DNA from: Stereocaulon alpinum
Taxonomy: Eukaryota; Ascomycota; Lecanoromycetes; Lecanorales; Stereocaulaceae
Reading direction: 5' to 3'
DNA: 64,000 nt
Assembly (NCBI GenBank): GCA_018257865.1
Contig: JAEUBA010000100.1
Location: forward strand, 1 to 64,000
Shown: positions 35,533 to 46,541 of the stretch, piece by piece
Numbering within the stretch: the first letter of the stretch is position 1
Layout: every line of letters starts with the position of its first letter
Notes under the pieces: model-generated
Told to the model about the DNA's origin: nothing
The model's database searches: none
What the model saw: the letters and a program-made list of their open reading frames with translations, nothing else
Made by a program: the position numbers and the translations under genes

Positions 35533-35951
35533 GATGGATACTGGAGGAAAATTAACGCTTTCAGTGGTGGTTGAGTCGCAAACAAGGCGCCCTCGAGACC
35601 CCAATATGGACACGCTCTGCGCTAGAAAGATTCACGGCTTTTGGTCCCTGCCGGGGTAGACTAGGGGACCCTAGAGAAGCCTCTTTAGGCGCTTCATGGG
35701 GGAGGCCTTGGCAGGTGACTACTTGGTGGGTTTGACAACTTAGGGTGACCCTTCTACTGGGTCAGGCTGCCTCTCCAGAAATTCCATTTGTACCTTTACA
35801 ATCGATAGTGGATTACTCACGCACAAGAACTTCACCGATGACGATGAAATATGATATTTGAATGTTCTATATTGAGCTGCTGTTCGCTTAGACGTGAGCA
35901 CCTAGGCCATGTGAACGATATGGCCGCAAAACTCCAAGGAAATACTGGTCG
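35533..35951. other. Spacer between PRE1 and SAD1
   Basis: 419 bp without a supported gene. It must contain the SAD1 promoter and the PRE1 3' end. Confidence 0.5.
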
Positions 35952-36800
35952 CTATGCACTCAAAACTTGCTTGCTGCTATCATAATCGATCTCCCTGATA
36001 CCATCCTTGTCTATCACCTTGACCAGCATCTGGACGGTTTTAGCTCGGTCATTACTAGCAGACTTCTTCCAAGACTTACCCCTTTGAAATCTATGGGTAA
36101 CCTTCGCTGGAGCTCGTCTGTACACATTCGCAAGATCTTCATACCTTGCTCGAAGTTGATCTCTGGGTGATGATGTTTATCAAGTATGGAGAGGCAGTAG
36201 TATCTAAAATACGTTTTAGTGAAGGCCGCTGGAATGATTGAAGCCGCCAATCCTTGGAGAACCCGAAGAGGAAGAAACGACATACTGAGCATAGCCATGA
36301 GCAGCATATGGAAGAGGTGCCAGCGACGCTAGGTAGTCTAGCCAGTAAAGATGTGGTTGCTTCGTGATGGGATCCAGTCCTCCCAGCAGTAGATTGACAG
36401 TGTAGGGGTGTTTTGATCTCAAACTTCTCGCAAGCTCTCCTCGGACGAAGTTGGCAACAGCTGAAGGCCCTAGATCTGTGTCGTTTCGCATTGAGTACAG
36501 CTGGATATTTGCTTGTATATACTCTGCAAATTGTACTAGATATATATGTTAGCGCCGGGACATCAAAGTGCAAGTGTAGAAACACTGTACCAGTATCGCC
36601 AGCTTCTCCAGAGAAGGCCATCAGGGTATGCTTGTTCAGCTGTTTGGTTTTGTCATCCGAAGCTTTGAGTATGGTCGCACCTCTCATTGCGGCTTTAGAG
36701 GCCGCAACGATGGTATAGTCTTTGCCAGTGAAACCGAGTAGGACCTCCCTATTGAATCTATTAGCTTCAGTATTGTCGTCCTTGGTACCACAACTCACAT
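35952..36800 (-). CDS. PRE1: 20S proteasome subunit beta type-4 (Pre1)
   Basis: Five exons, 36799-36800, 36591-36748, 36286-36535, 36080-36203 and 35952-36029, total 612 nt and 203 residues. The first coding exon contributes only the A and T of the start codon. A GTGAGT intron follows, and the G comes from the next exon, giving M-E-V-L-L-G-F-T-G-K-D-Y. Further blocks are A-A-S-K-A-A-M-R-G, K-H-T-L-M-A-F-S-G-E-A-G-D-T, F-A-E-Y-I-Q-A-N, L-D-Y-L-A-S-L-A and P-I-D-F-K-G. The subunit is a non-proteolytic member of the beta ring and lacks a propeptide with a catalytic Thr. The 241 bp gap to RRP9 suggests a shared divergent promoter. Confidence 0.92.
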
Positions 36801-37041
36801 GTTGACGATATGCTTCCTTGTTGGAGGATCAAGCGGAAAGTTGAAGCTACCTTAACGCGTGAGCAACAGCGGCCTGGCGCTAGCATTTCCAAACGTGAAG
36901 GTAGGCCGAGCGTGCCAAGATTTCGTCGCACAGCCCTATCAAAAAGTTTTGGCACGGACAACGAATGCAACTCTGTTGAGAGGTTGGTATACGTCAACGG
37001 ATAGAATCTTGGGTCTCCGTGAGGTGAACGGTGCGTTCAGA

Positions 37042-38793
37042 ATGTCATCGTTCTTCACGACTTCTACGCCCCAACTGAAGCGCAAGAGGGAAGAGATCGA
37101 TGCCACACCTTCGACAAAACGAAGAAGTATAAGCAGCAAAGTCGGCGCGAAACCTACGAAGGATGTGCCTGCGAGAGGGCGACGAGATGACTCAATTTCA
37201 AGCGATGGATCCGAGGATGAGCCTCGAAGGAAAAGAACTAGCAACGAAGAACCCACAGCATCAAGTGAATCTGAAGACGAAGATGAGACAGGTGCCGAGC
37301 GTCGCCTACGACTGGCAGAGCAATATCTCCAAACCCTGAAGACCGAAGTCGATGAAACCGGCTTCGACGCCGAAGACATCGACCGCGACCTCATCGCCGA
37401 GAGATTACAGGAAGACGTAGCTGAAACCAAAGGCCGACTCTACAGGCACATCACCTCCACCCTATCCTTCTCCACGGCCGTACAGACGTCATTCCGCTCT
37501 CTATCTTCCAGTGTGACCTCCATAGCCATATGTGCGCCCTATGTCTACACCGTCTCGAAAGATCTCCAGCTTACGAAATGGGAACTGCCCACCCCGCCTC
37601 CACCTCGACCCCCAAATCCGACTCGAAAAAGGCCTCCCAAACCCGTGGGCAGACGGCCTGTCAAGCTCATTGCTAAAAAAGGTAGCAAACGCGAAACAAA
37701 AGACCCCAATGACCAGCACCATACTGCTCCCATTCTTTCTATCGCCGCGTCCTCTACTGGTAAATTCATCGCCACAGGCGGCGCAGACAAACGCCTCATA
37801 ATCTGGTCCGCAGATACGCTCACCCAGTTGCGAGTCTTCACACAGCACCGGGATGCTGTAACATCCTTAGCTTTCAGGAGAGGAACGAACCAGTTGTATT
37901 CTGCAAGCAGAGATCGCACGATTAAATGCTGGAGTTTAGATGAACTAGCATATGTCGAAACACTGTTCGGACACCAAGACGAAGTCGTAGATGTGGCTAG
38001 CTTAGGAATGGAGCGATGTGTGAGCGCGGGGGCTCGAGATCGCACTGCAAGGCTGTGGAAAGTGGTAGAGGAGACGCAATTGGTATTCCGTGGTGGTGGC
38101 AGCTCAGAAAAGCGAAGACCGGGCAGACGGAAGGAAGGGGACAATGACCTGAAAAAATCTTATAGTGAAGGATCCATCGACCGCGTCGCAATGATTGACG
38201 AAGAAATGTTCGTTACAGGCAGCGACAATGGGTCTCTCTCGCTATGGTCATTGCATAAGAAGAAGCCGATCTTTACGGTACCGTTGGCACATGGACTCGA
38301 TCTGGCAATGAAGCCAGAAGAGGCGTCAGCGGAGGCGACGCCGGATGCTAAGGTGCCAGAACGGCAGCCGAGATGGATCACGGCGCTGGCGACGGTGCCG
38401 TATAGTGATCTGATTGTCAGTGGGAGCTGGGATGGGGAGGTGAGGGTTTGGAAGGTCAGTGGGGATAAGAGACGGCTTGAGGGGTCAGGGGTTGTGGGTA
38501 GGATTGAGACAGAGGGCGGAAGTCTAGATGTGGTAGATGGGGCCCAAGAGGATGGGGAGGACGTATCCGTCATGGGGCTAATCAATGATATCTCGGTTTT
38601 TGAAAGGGGTGATAATGGAAAAGATGGTTTATCCATCGTTGCTGCTATTGGGACTGAGCATCGATTGGGGAGGTGGCAGAAGGTGAAGGGTAGGAACGAT
38701 GCTGTGGTGTTCGAGGTGCAGAAGATACCAGGAACCGAAGATCCCGGCGAGGAGGGGGGTATGCAGGAAGAAATGGTAAAGAATGGGACATAG
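37042..38793 (+). CDS. RRP9: U3 snoRNP protein Rrp9 (U3-55K)
   Basis: A single exon encodes 583 residues from the ATG at 37042 (M-S-S-F-F-T-T). The longer 5' open frame lacks an ATG and overlaps the PRE1 promoter region. Rrp9 binds the U3 snoRNA box B/C motif and belongs to the SSU processome in the nucleolus. The N-terminal about 90 residues are basic and acidic low complexity. Then comes the family hallmark A-E-Q-Y-L-Q-T-L-K near residue 95 and D-I-D-R-D-L-I-A-E-R-L-Q. A WD40 propeller follows (R-L-I-I-W-S-A-D, I-K-C-W-S-L-D, A-R-L-W-K-V, L-S-L-W-S-L, V-R-V-W-K-V). It is a head-to-head neighbour of PRE1. Confidence 0.92.
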   Translation: MSSFFTTSTPQLKRKREEIDATPSTKRRSISSKVGAKPTKDVPARGRRDDSISSDGSEDEPRRKRTSNEEPTASSESEDEDETGAERRLRLAEQYLQTLKTEVDETGFDAEDIDRDLIAERLQEDVAETKGRLYRHITSTLSFSTAVQTSFRSLSSSVTSIAICAPYVYTVSKDLQLTKWELPTPPPPRPPNPTRKRPPKPVGRRPVKLIAKKGSKRETKDPNDQHHTAPILSIAASSTGKFIATGGADKRLIIWSADTLTQLRVFTQHRDAVTSLAFRRGTNQLYSASRDRTIKCWSLDELAYVETLFGHQDEVVDVASLGMERCVSAGARDRTARLWKVVEETQLVFRGGGSSEKRRPGRRKEGDNDLKKSYSEGSIDRVAMIDEEMFVTGSDNGSLSLWSLHKKKPIFTVPLAHGLDLAMKPEEASAEATPDAKVPERQPRWITALATVPYSDLIVSGSWDGEVRVWKVSGDKRRLEGSGVVGRIETEGGSLDVVDGAQEDGEDVSVMGLINDISVFERGDNGKDGLSIVAAIGTEHRLGRWQKVKGRNDAVVFEVQKIPGTEDPGEEGGMQEEMVKNGT

Positions 38794-39233
38794 TTCGATA
38801 GGCATTTGTCTGATTGTCGATAATGATATGCATCTACGACAACGACTGACCTCGATGCGATATTGCTTTCACTAAGAGCTTGTTCCAAAGGTGACTGTAA
38901 TATGCAAGCTATTGGGTGTAGCTATTAGCCGTATCTAGGTGCTAAAACTACATTGCAGTGCGACCAAAGCGTACTATCGAGCATGAGCAACTCCTCAGGG
39001 AACAATCTAATATGACGCTCACAGCTGAGGCGATGCTCGGCTATCGAGAAAAGGTAGAATGTGTGTCTACCTCACGTAGCCAGAACCTTGCCATGCACTG
39101 CTTCAGCCTCTCGGGGCGGTATTGCGAACCTGTGTCGTGTCGAAGGCCATACGGCTGTCACGAAGCTACACGTCGATCGTCATTCATCGTCGCTGTTAGG
39201 ATTTGGTTGTCATAGTACAGCCGAAGCTCGAGC
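38794..39233. other. Convergent spacer RRP9 / RING gene
   Basis: 440 bp between two convergent genes with no further coding signal. Confidence 0.5.
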
Positions 39234-41257
39234 TCAAGCTTGCCTCCGCTCCCGATTTCGCTGAGCCTTGAGGCGGCGCCGCTCCTCTCGTCTCTCTAAT
39301 TTCTCTGCCCGACGATTCACAACACCTTCCTCATATCTCTGTTCAGCACTCATTGGCGAACGAGATAGTCTAGTTGCTGAGCTGTGACGGGTCCGGCGTG
39401 ACTGTGACCGGCTCTCGAGATGGCTTCCCGGGCGCTGCCGGCTTTCCACGGCAGGTAGACGGTCGAGCGTGGACGATGCACGAGGCGAGCTATGGGCCCC
39501 ATGATTGGCTGGAGCTAGAGCCTGACTCGGGCTCCCGTAAGCTCCAGATGAGCGGTCAAGCGAAGTAGCAGGCATTGCAGACTGGGAGCGTTCGTGGAAA
39601 GGCATAGAAGGTGAAAATGAGTCAGGAGCAGCACGATTAATATTCTCTGAAATTGCAGGCCGCGCAGAGCTTGACTCGACGAGGACGGGCGAAGATGCAT
39701 TGCTGTTTTGGGACGTCTGAGGCCTCTTGATCTTCTGAGTACGCGGCTCAGACCTAGATGACAGCCGGTCTACAGTTGCGGTAGCACTGCTGGTTTCCTT
39801 ACCGCTCTCGTCGTCGGGTGACAGGAGGTTCTGAATTGGCCGCCTTTTCCTCTGACGTTGCGATGGTATCGGGGAGTCGGAGTCACTCTCAATCTCGATT
39901 ATCCTGGGACCCATGTCTCTGGAGTGGTGGGGGATGTTGCATCGGTGTTGTGAGATGCTACTCGCAGTCCCAGAAGTGCTTGATCGCTGTCTTCTATCTA
40001 GTATGGCAGCTACTACCTGTGAGACCTCGCTTCTACTTGAATCGTCAGAGGCGACAGACATGCGTCGAGGCTGTCGTCTGAGGGGCGGGACTGGTCCTTC
40101 ATCCGAATCTTCGTCAGAATTGTATTGCACGGTCCTAGACGAGGCCTCATCCTGATAAGGATCGGTCCCATCTTGGCTGTTGCCGGCACCATCGGAAGCC
40201 TGACTTTGTATACTTTCCAAATCCGTTCCATCGTCAGTCTCCCAATGCACATCCCGAACAGAGCTTGTCACTGAAATGGGCCCATCTTCATCATCTTCGA
40301 TAAAGTCGTCTAGAGAATTAGTCCCATCATCGTCTATACTGTCTTGGTCCGTATCCGGCAGGCTGTTGAAACTCAACCGCGGACGGTCAGGACCGAGAAT
40401 TTCGTACCCGAAAGAAGGGCGCTGGTCTGGTGGGGGCGAATAATAGTCCCCTATGGATTGACTATGGTTAGAGTCTAGGTCTTCCCCATAGACTGGTCCG
40501 TGACCACGTGCATAAGCCTCTTCTGCAAGAGCATCAAGGATCTCGTCGTCCATATCGTCAATACGGTCCACATGGTAAAGCTCATCCGGATAGTAATCTG
40601 GACTGTCGGACTCGCTTAATTGAGCACCTCCATCGGGATAGCCACATGATTCGCATTGGCCGTCCTCGAGCTCCCATGTACACCTTGGACAGCGATCAAT
40701 CCCGTCATCCCTGATTGGTGCCGCTCGCATGATCGATCGTCGCCGGAAGCAACCTCGAAAAAGTCCACCCTTTGAACCTTTGCTTAAGCGATCCTTCTCG
40801 ACGACGGCTGCTTCTTCCGCTTGCCATTTTTTGTGCTCCTCGGTAGTCTCTCCCGGCGGCATAAGTTCTGGACGGTTTGCAAAGATCTGAGTCATGTCTC
40901 GAACCTGCGATGAGCATTAGCTATAACTTTAAATCAGTGTCTCCTGCAAGAGCTTACGAGATAAGCTGGCGCTGGTGCGCGGGGAACATCAGCACGGCAG
41001 TCGGGACATGATTTCTTCGTTCGGTCCCTCTCGAACCATTTGACCAAGCACCCATAGCAGAAGGTGTGCCCACACTCAATAGTGTAAGGCTCAAAGAGAG
41101 GGCGAACACAGACTCGACAAGTCATGAGGGTTCTGATATCATCCAAGCTCGTTTCAAGTGTCTGCAACAACGCTGCGGGACCATCTTTGTCCGTGCGTAC
41201 ATGTATCGATCTGGTTGGCGAGCTTGTCACGGCCGTATTGTGATGTGAATCACCCAT
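39234..41257 (-). CDS. RING-finger protein with zinc-ribbon and long disordered region
   Basis: Exons 40958-41257 and 39234-40904 are joined in phase 0 (A-Y-L/V-R-D-M) through a GTAAGC...CGCAG intron, giving 656 residues from the ATG at 41257. A C3HC4 RING spans residues 47-87 (C-R-V-C, E-C-G-H-T-F-C-Y-G-C, C-P-D-C), so an E3 ubiquitin ligase role is likely. A second small Cys motif, C-P-R-C-x8-C-E-S-C, lies at 172-187. The remainder is acidic (many D-D-E runs) and then Ser/Arg-rich, ending in a very basic helix-like stretch of E-R-R-E-E-R-R-R-L-K type. The target and partners are unknown. The overall layout resembles uncharacterised fungal RING proteins rather than a named ligase. Confidence 0.82.
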
Positions 41258-42125
41258 CAAGAATGTTGATGTAAGAGCAGCCTGGCTCTCTGAAAGTGTT
41301 GACTTGTCTGGTAGGATGACGAAACAATTAGTACGATGAAACCACTGGTGATTGTCGTTGAGTGACGGCTGAGCTGAAGTTACTTAGGTGATAGTATGGC
41401 TGATGAACCTCAGAGACGTTGGCACGTCAACGATCTCAGCATGTTGAAGGTGGAAGACGAAGAAGCATCGAAGACGAGAGTGGTTGGGAGTATCGATCGT
41501 TAGTGTTGCAAGGTACAAGTGAAGCTCGGGCGTTTAAGAATGCGGTTCAAAGAGGACCCATGGAGTCTAGCGCCAAGGTCTTAGCGCCTTTGTCCTCGGA
41601 TCAAGGTACTTCTTCGTTCAAGGCTGCTCCTCCCTCCATTACACCTGCTGCTATCAGGAACTCGCAGCTTTGCACCGTAAAGTCTCTTATCAATGGCTTT
41701 AAGTTACTTACAGAGCAGGACAGGGTTCTCTCATCTAGGACGACCTTACTCATACATGTGACTCTCTGAAACATCTTTATCTTATTTAAATTGACCGGTC
41801 CAGTGGACGCACAACATCACTGCTTGTTCCATTTGGGTTACAGGGTGAAGTGAGTTGGATTGCTGTAAGCTTTCCTGGAAGACATTCGGCTCAAGCACTA
41901 CCTAATGTGCACGCATTAACGCCCTTAGTCTGCCTCTATTGCCGAATACATTGCCATAGGGACCCCAATGACGATCGGCCGTTCGCATAACAGCATAAAG
42001 GAGATTGCTAAACTACAGCACGAGAGCACAATGGCGCATGAGTGTTAAGGAAATCCGTTAGTCGTTCGTCAACCACTTTCACCGCCGTCATTCTAGTCGA
42101 AGATGAAACCTTTCCCCACCCTTGC
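41258..42125. other. Intergenic region
   Basis: 870 bp upstream of the RING gene. Only short unsupported frames occur (a 116-codon plus-strand frame at 41419, without homology signal or codon pattern I trust). Confidence 0.45.
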
Positions 42126-43362
42126 TCATACAACCCTCTTGCGCTTGCTCCTTTTGCCAAAGGCACTGAACAGATGACTATCATCGATACTTCCCTTCGT
42201 CACGAGAGCATCGTCCACCATCTCCTTGTTCATGTGTGCAAGAAACATCTCCTGCTCATGAAGAAACGCCTTCAGATCCTTGGTGTTCATCTTCCTACCG
42301 GATCTCTCTGTCTCACGCAATGCTTTGAGCTTTTCGCGGATACGTTCCTCAAGGATCTCAAGCCGGTACTCGCTGAATTGGTAGTAGAGCTCGGACAGGT
42401 TCGAGATGGGTCGGACAGTGGTGAGCACGGTGTCGTCTTTGACGGTGTGAGATTTCGGACGGAAGGATGTCACCATAGTGATACGCTCTGTTGTTCCAAG
42501 AGCGCGAAGGGCCTGGTGCTCTATGTAGCGGCCTTGCAAAACCACCGCGTGTCCCTGGAGAGATTTCAGAGATTTTCGTATTGCGATTTGGAGAGTACAT
42601 ACCCTTTCCGGTCCGCGGACTTTGACAATGCCACCGTCTCCAGTGCGAAGTGCGGTCTCCCCCCCAATCATACCAAGGCAATCACTCAGCATGGTGACGC
42701 AGACGAACGGATAGCTGTCTGTATGCCAGTCGACAATTGGCTTATCGTCTTCCCAGGGACAGCCCGCTATGCCTTCGTCATCTTCGGTCATTTTCTTATC
42801 CACCGAAGCCTCCAGCTCTTCGGCTTTCTGCTTCTCTGATTTCACGGAGATGTTAATGTGCGCAATTTCAAAGTCCATTTCTGTCACAAGCTCAACACCG
42901 GCAATCTTAGAAACAATTGCTAGCGTTTCCGGGTTCTTCCAAACATCGTACACGAAAGGTGCATATCTCGGAACGATTGTTAGGAAATGTATTTGGATGA
43001 GAAGATAGGCACTGGGTGAGGCTGACTTACTTTGCAGCAAAACCTCGCAGCTGGCACTGAGCCAGATTGCTCGAATACCGACAATTTTCCAGCACCGCTT
43101 TGCTGAAGATCTCGGCTCTCATGCGTGCAACGGCTTCTTCCGTGAAGAGTTGAAATGGCTCGGACACAGCGAACGGAGACACTCCAGTGCCCTCGGGAAG
43201 CTTCAGGTCACTCATGTTGTGGACTTTGGTCGGTGGCACGAAATCTATGTGCTTCTTCGGATCGAAGTCATCATTACTCAGGGGCTGGGCTGATGTCTCA
43301 TCGATCACCAGCTGCAAAGCTGGATTCTCGTTCATCATCGACACGATCCCCATTGCACTCAT
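42126..43362 (-). CDS. 2-oxoglutarate/Fe(II)-dependent dioxygenase-like protein
   Basis: Three exons, 43031-43362, 42603-42966 and 42126-42554, give 374 residues. Introns have GTAAGT and GTATGT donors and keep the frame (F-A-A-K/Y-A-P and P-E-R/G-H-A). The double-stranded beta-helix metal site is visible as W-H-T-D (His192, Asp194), with the distal His in R-Y-I-E-H (His245) and a possible 2-oxoglutarate-binding Arg256 in T-T-E-R-I-T-M. The insert between the N-terminal part and the H-x-D has a Lys/Glu-rich loop. The C-terminus is a helical region ending in a basic K-R-S-K-R-K-R nuclear-signal-like stretch. The substrate is unknown. Similar proteins are widespread in Pezizomycotina; naming it more closely would be guesswork. 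Confidence 0.75.
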
Positions 43363-46300
43363 GTTGGTTAGTGGTAGATGATGATTTGAAATTGGGTTTG
43401 CGGGACAATGTTGACGTTGTATGTTAGCCACGCTAGTAAGAGGGAATTGTAGGTGGTTCTTGTGGGTAGTGAACCTGAAGATGCCTAAAACGGGCAGGTC
43501 TGTCAGAGCGGCAAGGTGGTATTGGTGTCGGAGCAGTGCGAAATGGTGAACCCACGGTCTTGCTGGACAATGAAATATAAAGAGGCTTTTGTGGATATCT
43601 CGACCCAGAGGATAAGGCACGATAAGATGTAGTGCTATCTCTACCCACCTCCGCTATCTCGCTGTTCCGATACTTGCTCTTATTTTGGTACCTGTTTTGG
43701 TTTTATACTCTTTGCTCGAGTCCTCTGATAGAATATGTGGCAGGCCTTCTGAAATAATCTACGTGAGCTATCCGTACGCGAAGTCACTCTCGATCTCGGC
43801 CATTTACGACAAGATCAAGCCTGGCTCTTGCGGGGCATTCCCAAAGGATACGCGCTTGCTGCTAGAGTGATCTGTCAATAACGAGGCCCCTCCACACCTG
43901 CAATCAATTGTGTTGTCGAACCTCGCGTGTGGAGTACCAAAAGAGGAATTCACTTTTCGTGGCAGCATCTGCGTCCTCTCCGCCACTCGTATTCCAAAGC
44001 GTCACAGATGACGGCTCTATCATATGGTCAAAAACAAATCCGTCTAGTAGTCCAAACGAGCTCGCTGAGAACGAGAATGTTCTGCTGATGGCTCAAAATC
44101 TTACATGGATTCCGTTACTTCCTTCGGTTTGGGCTGCAACTAAACTCTGATTATCCGTCACTACCGAAGCTAGGGCATGACCTTTGATCTCTCGTCTGCA
44201 ACGGGCCCTAAGATCTTCTGACAGTCAAAGTCTCCCCTCTGATAGGTTTAAGCATCATGAGCTAGACCATGCATCGAACCTTCATTCAACTCAATCCAAA
44301 TGCTACGAGCGAAGCTATTAATGTCGGCACCCATGACTAACAGAAACACGCATAGATCAATATGTGCTGCCTAGCATCCACATAGGCTCAATCGCACACG
44401 CATTGTGTATGGGATTTTGAACGAGAGACAATCAGTGTCAAGAGCTAGTTGAGCATGGCTTCAGTCCAGTGAATTTCATATCACAGTTATCCATGGAATC
44501 AATGTCTGGACTGACCTTCTCGATGTGGACAGTCGAATGATTGCGCATCAACAAGTTTGTAAGTAACAAGCTCCAATCTAAGTGACCAAGCGCTGAAGCG
44601 GGCCTGTCGACAGACCCCGGGCCAGGATACACTCACGATGCAGCTATAGTTCGCAATCCTGGCTCCGCGGGTATGAGAAGTGAGGCGCTGATGGCTTGAC
44701 TACTAGAGGCAAGCTCGATGCCTTTCGCAGTGTGGAAGCGCATCAAATCCAGCTGTTTCAACAGTAATTATAGCCCTTTGATGGGAGTGCCGTAGAACAC
44801 TGTGCGTAGAATCCGTCGACGTTCATGCCAGGTTGGATAGGCTCCATGTTCGCAGTCTGCAGGCATATTGATTTACTGGCAGATCCTTCAAAGGATTAAT
44901 GGGCGATGTCAACAGCTTATTGGCTGCGGTACCATCACATGACAGAACCAAAGAGGAGGGGCAGAAGCTGTCTTGAGTAGTAGTATTGAGGTAGTAATGG
45001 AAGAAGAGAACCCCTCTCCGGAAACTCCCTTTGAGCCATGCTCCCATGGTAGATGTGACGTCCTTATCGAGTATCGACTACCGGCATTCCCGATAACGCT
45101 AGGGGCACCTGGCCCGAGGCGGATCTGCAAGACTAATTCAAGGGCGCTAAGAATAGACCTCACGGCAGACATCCCTTCGTAAATTTGCAGACACCGTGGC
45201 GTAGACTGCCTTTCTAGAAAGATCTTCACCATCTGCATCGACCTTCGCAATCATGGCGGAGGCGGGGGGAACGGCAGAATCTCCGTGGGCAAAAGGGGAG
45301 GCTGCATTTACAGGGTAAGTGTTTCGAAGCTCCGATTTCCTCGGTACTTTTTCCATAATTAAATCCGCCAGCCCGACCTCCTCGCACTCAACTCACCCGC
45401 AGGACTGATCCTCAATAGCAAAGAATACAGCAAGTACTTCGATCCATGCCAAGATGCAGCCACGCGCAGCATGAAGTGCCTGCATCGCAATGGGGGAGAT
45501 AGACAACTGTGTACGGATTATTTCCAGTGAGTGCGCCTATCCGCTTGTTTCACAAAGTCCCAAACGCCGAAGGCGATATCGGAGCCCCGCCATTTCCAAG
45601 TCTGAAGATCACTGGTTGATGGAGGGTAACCTCACTGCAGGGCTTACAGAGATTGCAAGAAACAATGGGCATGAGTAGCTGTACTTTCGGGTGGTTAGGC
45701 ATCAATACTGACGACAAGTCAGATGATGGAGCGAAGCGAGGCCAAGAAGAGGGATTCGAAAGGCTTTCTCTCCAGATGAACTACTCGCCTTTACAATGCG
45801 GATCATGGTGTCAAGTGTTTAACGGAGCGAGTGTAGCATGAAGAGCTTGTCTTTGAAAGTGGCGATAAGAATTCGCTCCCATTGACTTGAAGTGGGCATG
45901 GAACACGGTTGCGAAGGTCGAGGGGGGTCCACGTCACTAGGTGTGGAGGGGTTGAACGGTGCCTTCGGAAGAGGGGCACATTAGATCCCATACAGACCCT
46001 CTCACTCAAGCTGACATCATGCAAGTCTACTTTGAGATTATCTGGTAGATACGATGCATACGCTCTAGGAACAGAAACAATTGGGAACGAAAGCAGTACT
46101 GCGAGTATTCCTGCTATGCACTTGATAAGGCAAAAATTCATTTGTACCATGTGGCTGTAACGTAATGAGCGGAGTTGTGTGAGAGTAGTGCGCATGGAGT
46201 ATGTTGCAGCTTGCTTTCTGAACCTGAGAGCAATGAAGGAAACCCGTCATCAGCCTACCATCGCATCCCTTGGGTTTGATCTGTCATTGTCTAAGACAAA

Positions 46301-46541
46301 CAAACAAGTTAGCTGTCATGTGATCTCACGGCGGCGTATATGTGTGACTGAGCTTTTAAGGAAGGATAGTAGGAAGCAGGTTGGATTTGGTCATGGAAAG
46401 TGTTTTAGCATGCAAAAGTAGTCGGTCGGCTGAATGCCGGATAATCCTCAAGCGCGGATATCGAAATCGTAAACTCACACTTACACAAGATATATTGATG
46501 ACATGCAGCGTTAACTTCAGCTCTTGGGCAGATAGCCCAGC
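43363..46541. other. Gene-poor 3.2 kb interval
   Basis: No frame here has a recognisable domain or convincing splice continuation. The base composition is ordinary, not RIP-like. A 69-codon ATG-started minus-strand frame (45147-45356), Ala/Pro-rich in its middle, is the best protein candidate but is unsupported. The interval could hold a long non-coding RNA or a decayed gene. Confidence 0.4.

Noticed and set aside
36859..37041. N-terminal extension of RRP9
   Set aside because: The open frame lacks an ATG there and overlaps the region between PRE1 and RRP9. M-S-S-F-F at 37042 matches the usual family start.
37545..38144. 199-codon minus-strand frame
   Set aside because: Antisense to RRP9 WD repeats; no independent support.
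38160..38888. 242-codon minus-strand frame
   Set aside because: Shadow of RRP9, Ser/Pro-rich as expected from the reverse of acidic/Gly-rich codons.
41419..41769. 116-codon plus-strand frame
   Set aside because: Starts at a non-convincing codon in the upstream region of the RING gene and shows no family features.
42042..42839. 265-codon plus-strand frame
   Set aside because: It is antisense to the spliced dioxygenase-like gene, whose minus-strand frame has motifs, introns and a proper ATG. The plus frame has no domain signal.
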